Of a stretch of DNA of 64,000 bases, positions 42,806 to 50,439 are shown piece by piece (positions within the stretch are counted from its first letter, which is position 1; every line of letters starts with the position of its first letter). The notes under the pieces were generated by a model. That model was not told where the DNA came from, searched no databases, and worked only from the letters and a program-made list of their open reading frames with translations. The stretch is from UBA11098 sp041671525. Its GTDB lineage: Bacteria; Patescibacteriota; Minisyncoccia; Moranbacterales; UBA2206. The stretch spans positions 25,611 through 89,610 of the forward strand of contig JBAZBJ010000004.1 in NCBI GenBank assembly GCA_041671525.1. Direction: 5' to 3'. The position numbers and the translations under genes were made by a program.

Positions 42806-44371
42806 TTAAAGAGCTGTTTTTAATTGATCTTTTTCCAGCAAATGATTCGCCAGTCTAGCAGCTAGGGCCTGAACAGTCAAGGTCGGATTGACCGCCCCGG
42901 AAGTCGGAAACACTGAAGTGCCGCAAATATACAAATTGTCCAAATCATGGGTTTTCAGGTTTTTGTCCACCACTGATGCCTGCGGGTCGTCCCCCATCCG
43001 GGTAGTCCCGATCAAATGCGTGAAAACCGCGAATTCATGCATGTCCTTGGCGCCGGCCGCCCGCATGATTTCCCTTGATTTATCCAGACCGTGGCGGATC
43101 ATTTTTTTCTCATTTTCTCCGAGGGAAAAAGTTACTTGCGGAATCGGCAAACCCAACGCGTCTTTTTCGGCGCTGAGTTCCACCCGATTATGCGCGTAAG
43201 GCAAACACTCGCCCATAATGCCCATCGGAAAAGAAAAATTATATTTATGCATAAAATTCCGGAGTTCTTTGCCCCAGAGTTTTTTGTTGCTCGCAATCGC
43301 GCCGAGCGCAAAACTGATCGGTCGTCCGGTGTATGGCCCCAGCGTATAACCGCGTTTAAAATCCCTTTGCTCATCAGTCTCATAAAAATCTTCCGAAAGT
43401 GTGACGGCCGGCGGATTGTGATACGGCCGCAGCAATTCATCGAAAACCGCCAACACCAGATGGTCCGGATGTGACATCAAATATTTCCCGACGACGCCGG
43501 ATGAATTCGCCAAACCATTCGGGTAATATTCAGATTTATTTGCCAACAGCAACCGCGGCGTTTCAATCGCAAACGAACTCAAAATCAAAATGTCACACGC
43601 CACTTCAAATTCTTTTCCATCTTTGATATACACGACGCTTTTAACTTTATTTTTCGCAAACAAATTTATTTTCGTGACCATCGACCGATCGATCACTTGT
43701 CCGCCCGCCTTGATACCGCGCGGAATATAGTTAACCAGAGTGGATGATTTGGCTTTCGGCTTGCAACCTTGCTCACAAAATCCGCGATTGATGCAGGCGT
43801 TTCGTCCCACTAGTGGCTGCGTTATCAGCGCCAACGGGCAGGTGGCCGTTTTGATGCCCAACTTTTCACAACCCACCGCAAATTTGCTGTCCACACAAGC
43901 GGTGCGATGCGCGTGCATCGGATAATCCTTCCCGCGCCCGCCCCACGGGAATTTGTCCGGCTCCGGTCCGGAGACCGGCAGATTATTTTCGATTTCCGTG
44001 TAAAACGGTTCAAGGTCAGCATAACCGATCGGCCAATCCACGCCCACCCCGTCTTGTGAAAACGTCCGGAAATCCGAAGGATGCAGCCGCAGCGCCATCA
44101 TCGTGTAATGTACCGTGCCGCCGCCCACGCCCTTGCCGGAAGTGCCGCCGCCCAAATCCAACGGATTGTCGCCCAGACTGATGCGCGGATCGTTCCATTT
44201 GGTTTTTTCCATCGCGCGCTCATCACTCACGAAATCTTTGTCGCTGTCCCAAAATGGACCGGCTTCCAGACCAACCACCGCAAAACCGGCTTCCGCCAAT
44301 TTCCCGAACAGCACGCCGCCGGCCGCGCCGAGTCCCACGATGACAATTTTGGTTTTTTTAGTTTCACTCAT
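42806..44371 (-). CDS. GMC-family oxidoreductase (gluconate/sugar dehydrogenase type)
   Basis: 521 aa from the ATG at 44371. FAD-binding motif TKIVIVGLGAAGGVLFGKLA at the start with acidic VVGLEAG, GMC blocks (GGGTSGKGVGGGTVHYTMMA; ILSSFAIETPRLLLANKSEY), a Cys-rich patch (CINRGFCEQGC), and the C-terminal catalytic region (THLIGTTRMGDD, then FPTSGAVNPTLTVQALAAR). This is the form of membrane gluconate/sorbitol dehydrogenase large subunits. No twin-arginine signal is visible. The neighbours encode a subunit-3-like protein and a small membrane protein, so a three-part complex is likely. Confidence 0.88.
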   Translation of the reverse strand: MSETKKTKIVIVGLGAAGGVLFGKLAEAGFAVVGLEAGPFWDSDKDFVSDERAMEKTKWNDPRISLGDNPLDLGGGTSGKGVGGGTVHYTMMALRLHPSDFRTFSQDGVGVDWPIGYADLEPFYTEIENNLPVSGPEPDKFPWGGRGKDYPMHAHRTACVDSKFAVGCEKLGIKTATCPLALITQPLVGRNACINRGFCEQGCKPKAKSSTLVNYIPRGIKAGGQVIDRSMVTKINLFAKNKVKSVVYIKDGKEFEVACDILILSSFAIETPRLLLANKSEYYPNGLANSSGVVGKYLMSHPDHLVLAVFDELLRPYHNPPAVTLSEDFYETDEQRDFKRGYTLGPYTGRPISFALGAIASNKKLWGKELRNFMHKYNFSFPMGIMGECLPYAHNRVELSAEKDALGLPIPQVTFSLGENEKKMIRHGLDKSREIMRAAGAKDMHEFAVFTHLIGTTRMGDDPQASVVDKNLKTHDLDNLYICGTSVFPTSGAVNPTLTVQALAARLANHLLEKDQLKTAL

Positions 44372-44946
44372 AAATATTTTGGCTCCCAATCATGAGCCTT
44401 GTCACATTCCAAGTGGGCATAGCCGGACGGAAAGGCCGGACCGGGAAAGCCGATTTCGCTCCAGGCTTTTGGATGGGAATAATAAATTTTGACCGCGTCG
44501 GCCAGGATTCTCCCCATAAATCGGTGTAAGAAATCATCCGGGTCTCGCGCCATCAGACTTTCAAGCATCGCAGTCAGCTCTTCTCCATTTAATTTTTCAA
44601 TAGTTTTGCCAAAAAATTTTTCACTTTCCTTTCCGACTTCCGCCAACCCCTGTTGATAAAATTCCTGCGGCCAAGGATCCGTCCCATAGCGCACGCCTTT
44701 TTCTCCGCTGGCTAATTGCCGGTCGATCGCTTCAGATATTTTGATGTACTGTTCGTTTTTCTCCTGCGGCACCAACACGTCAACCAACAATTCAAGCATA
44801 TGTCCTTCCTGTTCGTTTAAAAATTTATACTGCAAATCCAAACCGACTTCGTCTTGTAGACGTTTCTTGATTTCTGCCTGCGTGCCCTCGTCCCATTTTT
44901 CCAAACGGTCCAGAGAGTTATAATTTTTATCCAATCGCTTTCCCAT
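44368..44946 (-). CDS. Gluconate 2-dehydrogenase subunit 3-like protein
   Basis: 192 aa. The blocks FLNEQEGHMLELLVDVLVPQ, FYQQGLAEVGKESEKFFGKT and the C-terminal IYYSHPKAWSEIGFPGPAFP match the gluconate dehydrogenase subunit 3 family. No signal peptide. Its TGA stop overlaps the GMC start (ATGA), which is direct evidence of coupling and that TGA is a stop codon here. It is thought to be the small partner of the GMC flavoprotein. Confidence 0.82.
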   Translation of the reverse strand: MGKRLDKNYNSLDRLEKWDEGTQAEIKKRLQDEVGLDLQYKFLNEQEGHMLELLVDVLVPQEKNEQYIKISEAIDRQLASGEKGVRYGTDPWPQEFYQQGLAEVGKESEKFFGKTIEKLNGEELTAMLESLMARDPDDFLHRFMGRILADAVKIYYSHPKAWSEIGFPGPAFPSGYAHLECDKAHDWEPKYL

Positions 44947-44956
44947 AATATATAGC

Positions 44957-45181
44957 CTAGTAGTTATAGTAAGCGGACATGATCAGAAAAATATGGATGA
45001 TCGCGCAGGACAGCGTCGCGATCGCCAAACGCGGATGCCACTTGAACGGAATGACGAACCGCCCGGTGAAATTGAGATACCCGACCAGCGCCGTAGCTGA
45101 CATAAAAATAAATGCCAGCATACCGAAATAAATGGCGACAGGTTTTCCCAACAGGGAGTAATAGGCAATTTGGTAAATCAT
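44957..45181 (-). CDS. Small membrane protein, possible b-type cytochrome or anchor of the dehydrogenase
   Basis: 74 aa. Two membrane helices: about 14-36 (VAIYFGMLAFIFMSATALVG) and 51-70 (LAIATLSCAIIHIFLIMSAY). Two His residues, in KWHPRLA at the membrane edge and AIIHIFL 13 residues later, are placed like heme ligands of small cytochrome-b/ferric-reductase-type helices. It lies 10 bp upstream of the subunit-3-like gene. Role as membrane anchor or electron acceptor is an inference. Confidence 0.6.
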   Translation of the reverse strand: MIYQIAYYSLLGKPVAIYFGMLAFIFMSATALVGYLNFTGRFVIPFKWHPRLAIATLSCAIIHIFLIMSAYYNY

Positions 45182-45241
45182 GTTCCAAAAAATATTTTAC
45201 TTAAGCGCCACTCAGACACTAATACAAGCACAAACCAGGGA

Positions 45242-46609
45242 TTATTTCCCTCCTATAAGCCTCAAAAGTTCATCCCTCTTTTCTTCCATCAATGCCTGTG
45301 ACCTAGCCTCCACATTCAACCGAATGACCGGCTCAGTATTGGAACCGCGCAGGCTGAACCGCCAGTCCTCAAAATTTATGGCCAACCCATCAATCTTATC
45401 CACGTTTTGCGACATTTTTCCATAGACGCTTTCCGCTCTCTCGAGAACTTTTTGCATATCAGCCACTTGATTATTTATCTCTCCGCTAACAAAATATTTC
45501 TGCCAAAACAGCTCGTGCATAACTTCCGACAAGGTCTTTTCTTGAGTCGAAAGAAACTCCATCATCATCACCAGCGGAATCATGCCGTTATCGCAATAAA
45601 AATAATCGCGAAAATAATAATGCGCGCTCATTTCCCCGCCAAACACTGCATCCTCTTTGCGCATTCTTTCCTTGATGAAAGAATGGCCCGCTTTAGTCGC
45701 GATATCCACGCCGCCGTTGATGTTGACGATGTCTTCAATCGCCCAAGTCAGGCGCGTATCGTGGATAATCCTCTCACCTTTTTCCCGGTCTAAAAACACT
45801 TTGGCCAAGAGCGCGGTCACAAAATAACCTTCAATGAACTCGCCTTTTTCCGTAAAGAAGAAACAGCGATCAGCGTCGGCGTCCCACGCGACGCCAAAAT
45901 CAGCGTGCGCTTCCACCACTAGTTTGGAAAGTTCGTCACGATTTTCCGGAATGAGCGGATCAGGACGTCCTTTGGGGAAATTGCCATCCGGTTCATAGTT
46001 CAGTTTGATAACTTCAATACCAGTTCCCTCCAACAACTTATCCAACGCCCGCCCGGCCACGCCAAAATTAGCATTGGCAACAATTTTAAACTTTTTGAAT
46101 TTAGAGAAGTCGGCGAATGTCCTGATTTTGGCGACATAGTCATCCAGAATGTCTTTTTTCTCGACTAACCTTGCCTCTTCTTCATTCAGTTCGTAATTTT
46201 CTTCGTCTGTTTCATAGCCCATCGCCATATCACGGATTTCAAAAATCCCCGTATCCGAAGAAATCGGCCTTGACTCTTCGCGCACCATTTTCATCCCATT
46301 ATATTCTTTGGGATTATGCGAGGCAGTGAGGGAGAAGCCGCCGGCGTAGCCATAATTGGCCACGGAAAAATACAGCATGTCGGTGGAAATGGTTCCCACA
46401 TCAATCACCTTGATGCCCTTGTCCGTCACGGCTTTGATCGCTACTCTTTTTAACGAGGGTGATGACAAACGCACATCCGCACCAATTACCACTTCGCTCG
46501 GCTGCACAAAATCACAAAAAGCTGAGGCGATTTTATACACATCCAGCTCATTGATTTCATCCGGATAAACCCCCCGAATATCATAGGCTTTAAATATTTT
46601 TTCATTCAT
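45242..46609 (-). CDS. manB: Phosphomannomutase/phosphoglucomutase
   Basis: 455 aa, four-domain alpha-D-phosphohexomutase. Starts IFKAYDIRGVYPDEI; phosphoserine loop GGFSLTASHNPKEYNGMK (Ser at about residue 97), metal loop WDADADRCFFFTEKG (about 240), sugar loop GGEMSAHYYFRD (about 325), and phosphate-binding loop FEDWRFSLRGSNTEPVIRLN (about 405-430). Converts hexose-6-P to hexose-1-P for nucleotide sugars. It lies 60 bp upstream of the oxidoreductase operon on the same strand. Confidence 0.92.
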   Translation of the reverse strand: MNEKIFKAYDIRGVYPDEINELDVYKIASAFCDFVQPSEVVIGADVRLSSPSLKRVAIKAVTDKGIKVIDVGTISTDMLYFSVANYGYAGGFSLTASHNPKEYNGMKMVREESRPISSDTGIFEIRDMAMGYETDEENYELNEEEARLVEKKDILDDYVAKIRTFADFSKFKKFKIVANANFGVAGRALDKLLEGTGIEVIKLNYEPDGNFPKGRPDPLIPENRDELSKLVVEAHADFGVAWDADADRCFFFTEKGEFIEGYFVTALLAKVFLDREKGERIIHDTRLTWAIEDIVNINGGVDIATKAGHSFIKERMRKEDAVFGGEMSAHYYFRDYFYCDNGMIPLVMMMEFLSTQEKTLSEVMHELFWQKYFVSGEINNQVADMQKVLERAESVYGKMSQNVDKIDGLAINFEDWRFSLRGSNTEPVIRLNVEARSQALMEEKRDELLRLIGGK

Positions 46610-46670
46610 ACTTTTAAATTAAATTTTACCTGCTTTTATTTTATCATCAAGCGAAATTTACCTCAAGCTA

Positions 46671-46699
46671 TTGATTAAACCCACTACTTGAGCTAGAAT
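46671..46699 (+). promoter_or_regulatory. Promoter of ychF
   Basis: TTGATT, 17-bp spacer, TAGAAT. The CGTAATTCGTAG-family repeat begins at the end of the -10 box. Confidence 0.7.
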
Positions 46700-46730
46700 T
46701 CGTACATTCGTATAAATTCGTAATTCGTAG
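46698..46730. repeat. CGTAATTCGTAG-family repeat forming the ychF leader
   Basis: ATTCGTACATTCGTATA then AATTCGTAATTCGTAG, followed by TGATTTC and the ATG at 46738. The pilB start has the similar ending CGTAGAGAATTTC-ATG. Confidence 0.85.
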
Positions 46731-46737
46731 TGATTTC

Positions 46738-47784
46738 ATGAAAATAGGCATTGTTGGGCTTCCGAATGTGGGTAAATCTACATTATTCAAGGCTCTGACT
46801 AAAGTACAAGTGGACATCAATAATTATCCCTTTTGCACCATCGAACCCAACGTTGGCATTGTTAGGGTTCCCGATGTTCGGTTGCAGAAACTGGCGGAAA
46901 TGTCCCAGACGGACAAAATTATCCCGGCTATCGTCGAATTTGTGGACATCGCCGGCATTGTGGAAGGCGCTTCGACCGGCGAAGGCCTCGGCAACAAATT
47001 TCTGGCCAACATCCGTGAAGTGGACGCTATTGCCCAGGTGGTGCGCGTTTTTGAAAATGCCAACATCACCCACGTTCACAACAAGATTGATCCGGAACAC
47101 GACATGGAAATCATCAACACCGAATTGATTCTGGCTGATTTGGAAACCGTCGGCAAGGTCAAAATCAGATTGGAAAAAGAAGTCCGTGGCAACAAAAAAG
47201 GCGCGGCCGAACAATTAGAAGTGCTCAATAAAATCCGCGAAAACCTAGAAGCTGGAAAATTAGCCAATGAAACAAAATTAGATTTGGATGAGGAAAATGC
47301 GCAAATGATTGTCCGCGAACTCTCCCTTTTGACCATGAAACCTTTCTTGTTTATTTATAACGTCGCCGATATCAATCAGAAATTATCCGATAATTTAGAG
47401 AATCGCAATCATATTAAACTGGACATCAAAATTGAAGAGGAACTGATTGAAATGAGCAAAGAAGAAGCGGCGGAAATGGACATTACCTCGAACATTGATC
47501 AACTAATTGTGGAGGCCTATAAATTACTGGGACTCATCACCTACTTCACCACCGGCAAGGTCGAAACCCGCGCCTGGACCATCCAAAAAGGTTGGAACGC
47601 CCCCATGGCCGGCACTGCCATTCACACTGACTTCAAAGACAAGTTCATCCGCGCCGAAATCATTGCCTGGGACAAACTCCTCGAAGCCGGCTCCTGGGCC
47701 AAAGCCCGCGAACTCGGCACCCTGCGTGTCGAAGGCAAAGACTACATCATGCAGGATGGGGACGTGGTGGAATTTAAAATCTAG
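46738..47784 (+). CDS. ychF: Redox-regulated ATPase/GTPase YchF (Obg-related)
   Basis: 348 aa. G1 GIVGLPNVGKSTLFKALTK (4-22), switch regions NYPFCTIEPNVGIV, G3 VDIAGIVEGASTGEGLGN, and the G4-equivalent FIYNVAD. The C-terminal TGS-like domain is TYFTTGKVETRAWTIQKGWN with the HTDFKDKFIRAEII block and ends GDVVEFKI. Ribosome-associated P-loop NTPase, highly conserved. No ribosome binding site seen other than GTAG in the repeat. Confidence 0.95.
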   Translation: MKIGIVGLPNVGKSTLFKALTKVQVDINNYPFCTIEPNVGIVRVPDVRLQKLAEMSQTDKIIPAIVEFVDIAGIVEGASTGEGLGNKFLANIREVDAIAQVVRVFENANITHVHNKIDPEHDMEIINTELILADLETVGKVKIRLEKEVRGNKKGAAEQLEVLNKIRENLEAGKLANETKLDLDEENAQMIVRELSLLTMKPFLFIYNVADINQKLSDNLENRNHIKLDIKIEEELIEMSKEEAAEMDITSNIDQLIVEAYKLLGLITYFTTGKVETRAWTIQKGWNAPMAGTAIHTDFKDKFIRAEIIAWDKLLEAGSWAKARELGTLRVEGKDYIMQDGDVVEFKI

Positions 47785-47828
47785 TCTTGACGCCTCGCTT
47801 TTGGTCTGCTAAACTAACTCTACAACCT

Positions 47829-47895
47829 AGAAAGCCCAACGATCCTCTCGCCCGCATGGGATAAGAGCATCAGAATCCGCAAGGAAAGGCTTTCT
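47829..47895 (+). ncRNA. S6:S18-type ribosomal protein leader
   Basis: AGAAAGCC pairs with GGCTTTCT around an inner hairpin GAT-c-CTCT-cg-CCC-gcat-GGG-ata-AGAG-c-ATC, leaving a 3' internal loop with AATCCGCAAGGAAA. This layout (outer stem, long hairpin, loop with CCG) matches the known S6:S18 autoregulatory leader, and the operon downstream is rpsF-ssb-rpsR. I could not run a covariance search. Confidence 0.7.
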
Positions 47896-47935
47896 TTGGC
47901 GGTTTTTTGTTTATTAATTAACTAAGCATAACAGA

Positions 47936-48463
47936 ATGCAATACGAACTATTCTATCTGATTGCCTCTTCCAAGGAAGCGCAATTAGACAAGATCAAGCA
48001 GGAAGTCTCTGACCTCGTGAAAAGCGAAGGCGGTGTCTTCGAAGAGAAGCAAGTAATCGAGAAGCGCAAGATGGCCTATGAGATCAAGCACGAAAATCGT
48101 GGTCTGTATGTCGCCCAACGCTTTAATCTGGAAAATCCAGAACAAATGAGCGCAATCACTCGTAAATTGAATTTGTACACCGAAATCCTGCGTTTCGTGG
48201 TGACTCGCACTGACGAATTGCCGGAACTGACCTCTCGCCAAGAACGCGAAGCCAAAGCCCAGACCAAGGCGCAAACCAAAGTTGAACCGCGCGCGGAAGT
48301 CAAAAAAGTTGTCCGCCCGGAAGTTGCCACTAAAGCAGCCGCAACAACTCCAGCGACCGAACCAGCAGCTCCAGCTGAGGAAGCTGCAGCACCTGCGCCC
48401 AAAGAAAAACCGATGAACGAAGAAGATATTGATAAAAAATTAGAGGAAATTCTTAATATATAA
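47936..48463 (+). CDS. rpsF: Ribosomal protein S6 with long Ala/Pro-rich tail
   Basis: 175 aa. Residues 1-95 are the S6 fold (MQYELFYLIASSKEAQLDKI, KMAYEIKHENRGLYVAQRFN, NLYTEILRFVVTRTDE). The remaining 80 residues are a low-complexity tail rich in Ala, Pro, Lys and Glu (AKAQTKAQTK, then PATEPAAPAEEAAAPAPKEK). S6 pairs with S18 in the small subunit platform. The leader RNA upstream fits feedback by S6:S18. Confidence 0.93.
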   Translation: MQYELFYLIASSKEAQLDKIKQEVSDLVKSEGGVFEEKQVIEKRKMAYEIKHENRGLYVAQRFNLENPEQMSAITRKLNLYTEILRFVVTRTDELPELTSRQEREAKAQTKAQTKVEPRAEVKKVVRPEVATKAAATTPATEPAAPAEEAAAPAPKEKPMNEEDIDKKLEEILNI

Positions 48464-48505
48464 TTATTACGGGCTGCTAATTTTACGGATGCACTTGCGA
48501 TAAAA

Positions 48506-48545
48506 ATTCGTACTTCGTACATTCGTATAAATTCGTAATTCGTAG
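48506..48545. repeat. CGTAATTCGTAG-family repeat in front of ssb
   Basis: ATTCGTACTTCGTACATTCG, TATAAATTCGTAATTCGTAG; one unit longer than the other half-copies. It ends 8 bp before the ssb ATG. Confidence 0.85.
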
Positions 48546-48553
48546 AGACTACT

Positions 48554-49057
48554 ATGAATGTTAACAAAGTACTCCTCGTCGGACGCTTGACCCGCGATCC
48601 GGAAATCCGCAACACCACTTCCGGGCAAACCGTCGCTTCCATCAGCATGGCCACCAATCGTTTTTGGAAAGACAAAAATGGTCAGCGCCAAGACAAGACT
48701 GAATTTCACAATGTCGTTCTCTGGGGACGTTTGGCAGAAATTGCCGGTCAATATCTGACTAAGGGACAGGAAGCCTACATCGAAGGCCGTATGGAAACCC
48801 GCAAATACACGGCTAAGGACGGCACCGAACGACGCACCACCGAAGTTGTGGCCGAAAACATGCAATTGGGTTCCCGCGCTCAAGGTTCCGGAGCCGGAGC
48901 CTCTGCGCCACGCGCTAATAATTCTTTCGGCGCACCGACCAATCCGATGGGAGGACAAGCACCAGCGACACAGCCCGCGCAACACGAAGAAGAAATCCCT
49001 ACCATCAATCTGGACGAAGAACAAGACGAGGTTAGGATTGAAGATGTTCCATTTTAA
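48554..49057 (+). CDS. ssb: Single-stranded DNA-binding protein
   Basis: 167 aa. OB fold at 1-105 (MNVNKVLLVGRLTRDPEIRN, then KTEFHNVVLWGRLAEIAGQY, GQEAYIEGRMETRKYTAKDG). Gly/Ala/Pro/Gln-rich linker, then an acidic end DEVRIEDVPF, close to the DDDIPF-type tip that recruits repair proteins. Placed between rpsF and rpsR as in many bacteria. Confidence 0.95.
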   Translation: MNVNKVLLVGRLTRDPEIRNTTSGQTVASISMATNRFWKDKNGQRQDKTEFHNVVLWGRLAEIAGQYLTKGQEAYIEGRMETRKYTAKDGTERRTTEVVAENMQLGSRAQGSGAGASAPRANNSFGAPTNPMGGQAPATQPAQHEEEIPTINLDEEQDEVRIEDVPF

Positions 49058-49157
49058 GTATATAAATCACCAATCAAACACGAATCATTCGCCAATTATC
49101 ACGAATATTTGAGATAATTCGAGAAAAATTAGAGATTGATTCGCGATTTAAATCATT

Positions 49158-49397
49158 ATGAACTATAAAAATAACAATGACCCGCAAAAGGTCGAAAAGA
49201 AGACTTGCTCCTTCTGTGAAAGCAAGATGGACAAGATTGACTACAAAGATGCGTATCTCTTGCGTCGCTTCATGAACTCCCAGGGCAAGATTTATCCGCC
49301 GAAACGGCATGGAACTTGTGCCCGGCATCAGCGAACTTTGGCCAACGCCATCAAAAAGGCCCGCGTTATGGCCTTGGTACCCTTTGTCGTTAAATAA
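49158..49397 (+). CDS. rpsR: Ribosomal protein S18
   Basis: 79 aa. Core DYKDAYLLRRFMNSQGKIYP then RHQRTLANAIKKARVMALVPF is typical of S18. It has CSFC near the start and a third Cys (GTCARHQ), with a His before it, so this is the zinc-binding C+ form. 100 bp of CG-AATT-rich spacer precedes it. Confidence 0.95.
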   Translation: MNYKNNNDPQKVEKKTCSFCESKMDKIDYKDAYLLRRFMNSQGKIYPPKRHGTCARHQRTLANAIKKARVMALVPFVVK

Positions 49398-49481
49398 CTC
49401 GCTAATTAACGCGAATGTTAAATAAATATTTGCGAATATTTTATTCGCATTCATTTGTTTTCTTAATTCGCAACTATTTGC

Positions 49482-50039
49482 ATGCTCAATCTAAGCGATA
49501 TTAAGACTGGCAAGAATATCGTTCATGAGGGCGCGCCATACGTGGTGCTCTTTCATGAGCAATCCAAAACCGGCCGCGCCGGCTCAGTCTTGCGCACCAA
49601 ACTCAAAAACTTGATTACCGGCGCCGTGCTGGAAAAGACTTTTCAGGGCGCTGATCAAGTGGAAGAAGCCGACGTGACCAAGGGCAAAGCCCAGTTCCTC
49701 TATAAAGAAGCGGCTGGTTATGCTTTTATGGACAACGAGTCCTATGAACAATTTTCCCTGTCCGCCGAAAGTATCGGTTCGTCTACTGATTACCTGATCG
49801 AAGGCACAGAAATCACGGTTTTGTATTTCAACGGCAATCCGGTCAACATCGAACTGCCGATCAAGATCAAATTGAAAGTTGTAGAAGCGCCACCGGGCAT
49901 CAAGGGCAACACCGTTTCCACGGGCGGCAAGATGGTCAAACTGGAAACCGGTTTGCGCATCTCAACCCCCCTGTTTGTGAATGAAGGTGACGTTATCATC
50001 GTTAACACGGAGAAAGGTGAATACGTCAGTCGCGCGTAA
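49482..50039 (+). CDS. efp: Elongation factor P with Arg32 (EarP-type sequence)
   Basis: 185 aa, three beta domains: KOW-like 1-63, OB domains 64-127 and 128-185 (ending YVSRA). The tip that enters the ribosome reads SKTGRAGSVLRTK with Arg at position 32, where E. coli-type EF-P has a modified Lys. The surrounding KLKNLITGAVLEKTFQGAD also resembles the EF-P of Pseudomonas that is rhamnosylated on Arg32. It relieves stalling at polyproline, relevant to the proline-rich tails encoded here. An earP gene is not in the window. Confidence 0.95.
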   Translation: MLNLSDIKTGKNIVHEGAPYVVLFHEQSKTGRAGSVLRTKLKNLITGAVLEKTFQGADQVEEADVTKGKAQFLYKEAAGYAFMDNESYEQFSLSAESIGSSTDYLIEGTEITVLYFNGNPVNIELPIKIKLKVVEAPPGIKGNTVSTGGKMVKLETGLRISTPLFVNEGDVIIVNTEKGEYVSRA

Positions 50040-50081
50040 CGCATATCGCGTATCGTGGAACGTAGATCGTAAAAAAAGTAC

Positions 50082-50115
50082 AAAATTAAAAAACCCGGAA
50101 GGGTTTTTTAATTTT
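50082..50115. terminator. Bidirectional terminator after efp
   Basis: AAAATTAAAAAACCC-ggaa-GGGTTTTTTAATTTT, a perfect 15-bp stem. It is embedded in a larger inverted repeat of GATACGCG/CGCGTATC words (about 50037-50155). Confidence 0.92.
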
Positions 50116-50156
50116 GATCAAAGCGCGATACGCGATTTACGATACGCGTTACACGA

Positions 50157-50312
50157 CTAGAACAATCCCATGTTGCCAAAAAGTGTGATGGTCAACATCG
50201 GCATGAGCGCTAAAAGAAACGCAAAGGCCATCTGCTCAGCCTCCTTTATTTCTTCGGCTCTTTTTACGCAATCCGGACAAGTTGGATTGTCGCATTTTGT
50301 TACCTCTTCCAT
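50157..50312 (-). CDS. 51-aa membrane protein with Cys motif
   Basis: Reads MEEVTKCDNPTCPDCVKRAE, EIKEAEQMAF, then one hydrophobic segment (AFLLALMPMLTITLFG) and ends MGLF. Cys residues at 7, 12 and 15 (C-x4-C-x2-C) could bind a metal on the cytoplasmic side. Upstream AAGGGGG serves as ribosome binding site, though 12 bp away. The termination signal is shared with efp. No family recognised. Confidence 0.6.
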   Translation of the reverse strand: MEEVTKCDNPTCPDCVKRAEEIKEAEQMAFAFLLALMPMLTITLFGNMGLF

Positions 50313-50365
50313 AATTTTGTTTTCCCCCTTTCCAAGGGTTTTTTAATAATTATTAGCTAATAAAA

Positions 50366-50393
50366 ATAAAAAAACGGGCAGAATCACCCGTTT
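50366..50393 (-). terminator. Rho-independent terminator of recA
   Basis: Minus strand AAACGGG-tgattctg-CCCGTTT followed by TTTATTTTTAT. Confidence 0.85.
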
Positions 50394-50439
50394 CTTATTA
50401 TGTATCTATTATACACCCAAAATAACCTTTTGTCAAATC

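Noticed and set aside
44368..44371. UGA-to-glycine code (Gracilibacteria/SR1)
   Set aside because: TGA ends the subunit-3-like gene at a normal ATGA junction, and most other genes end in TAA or TAG without truncation.
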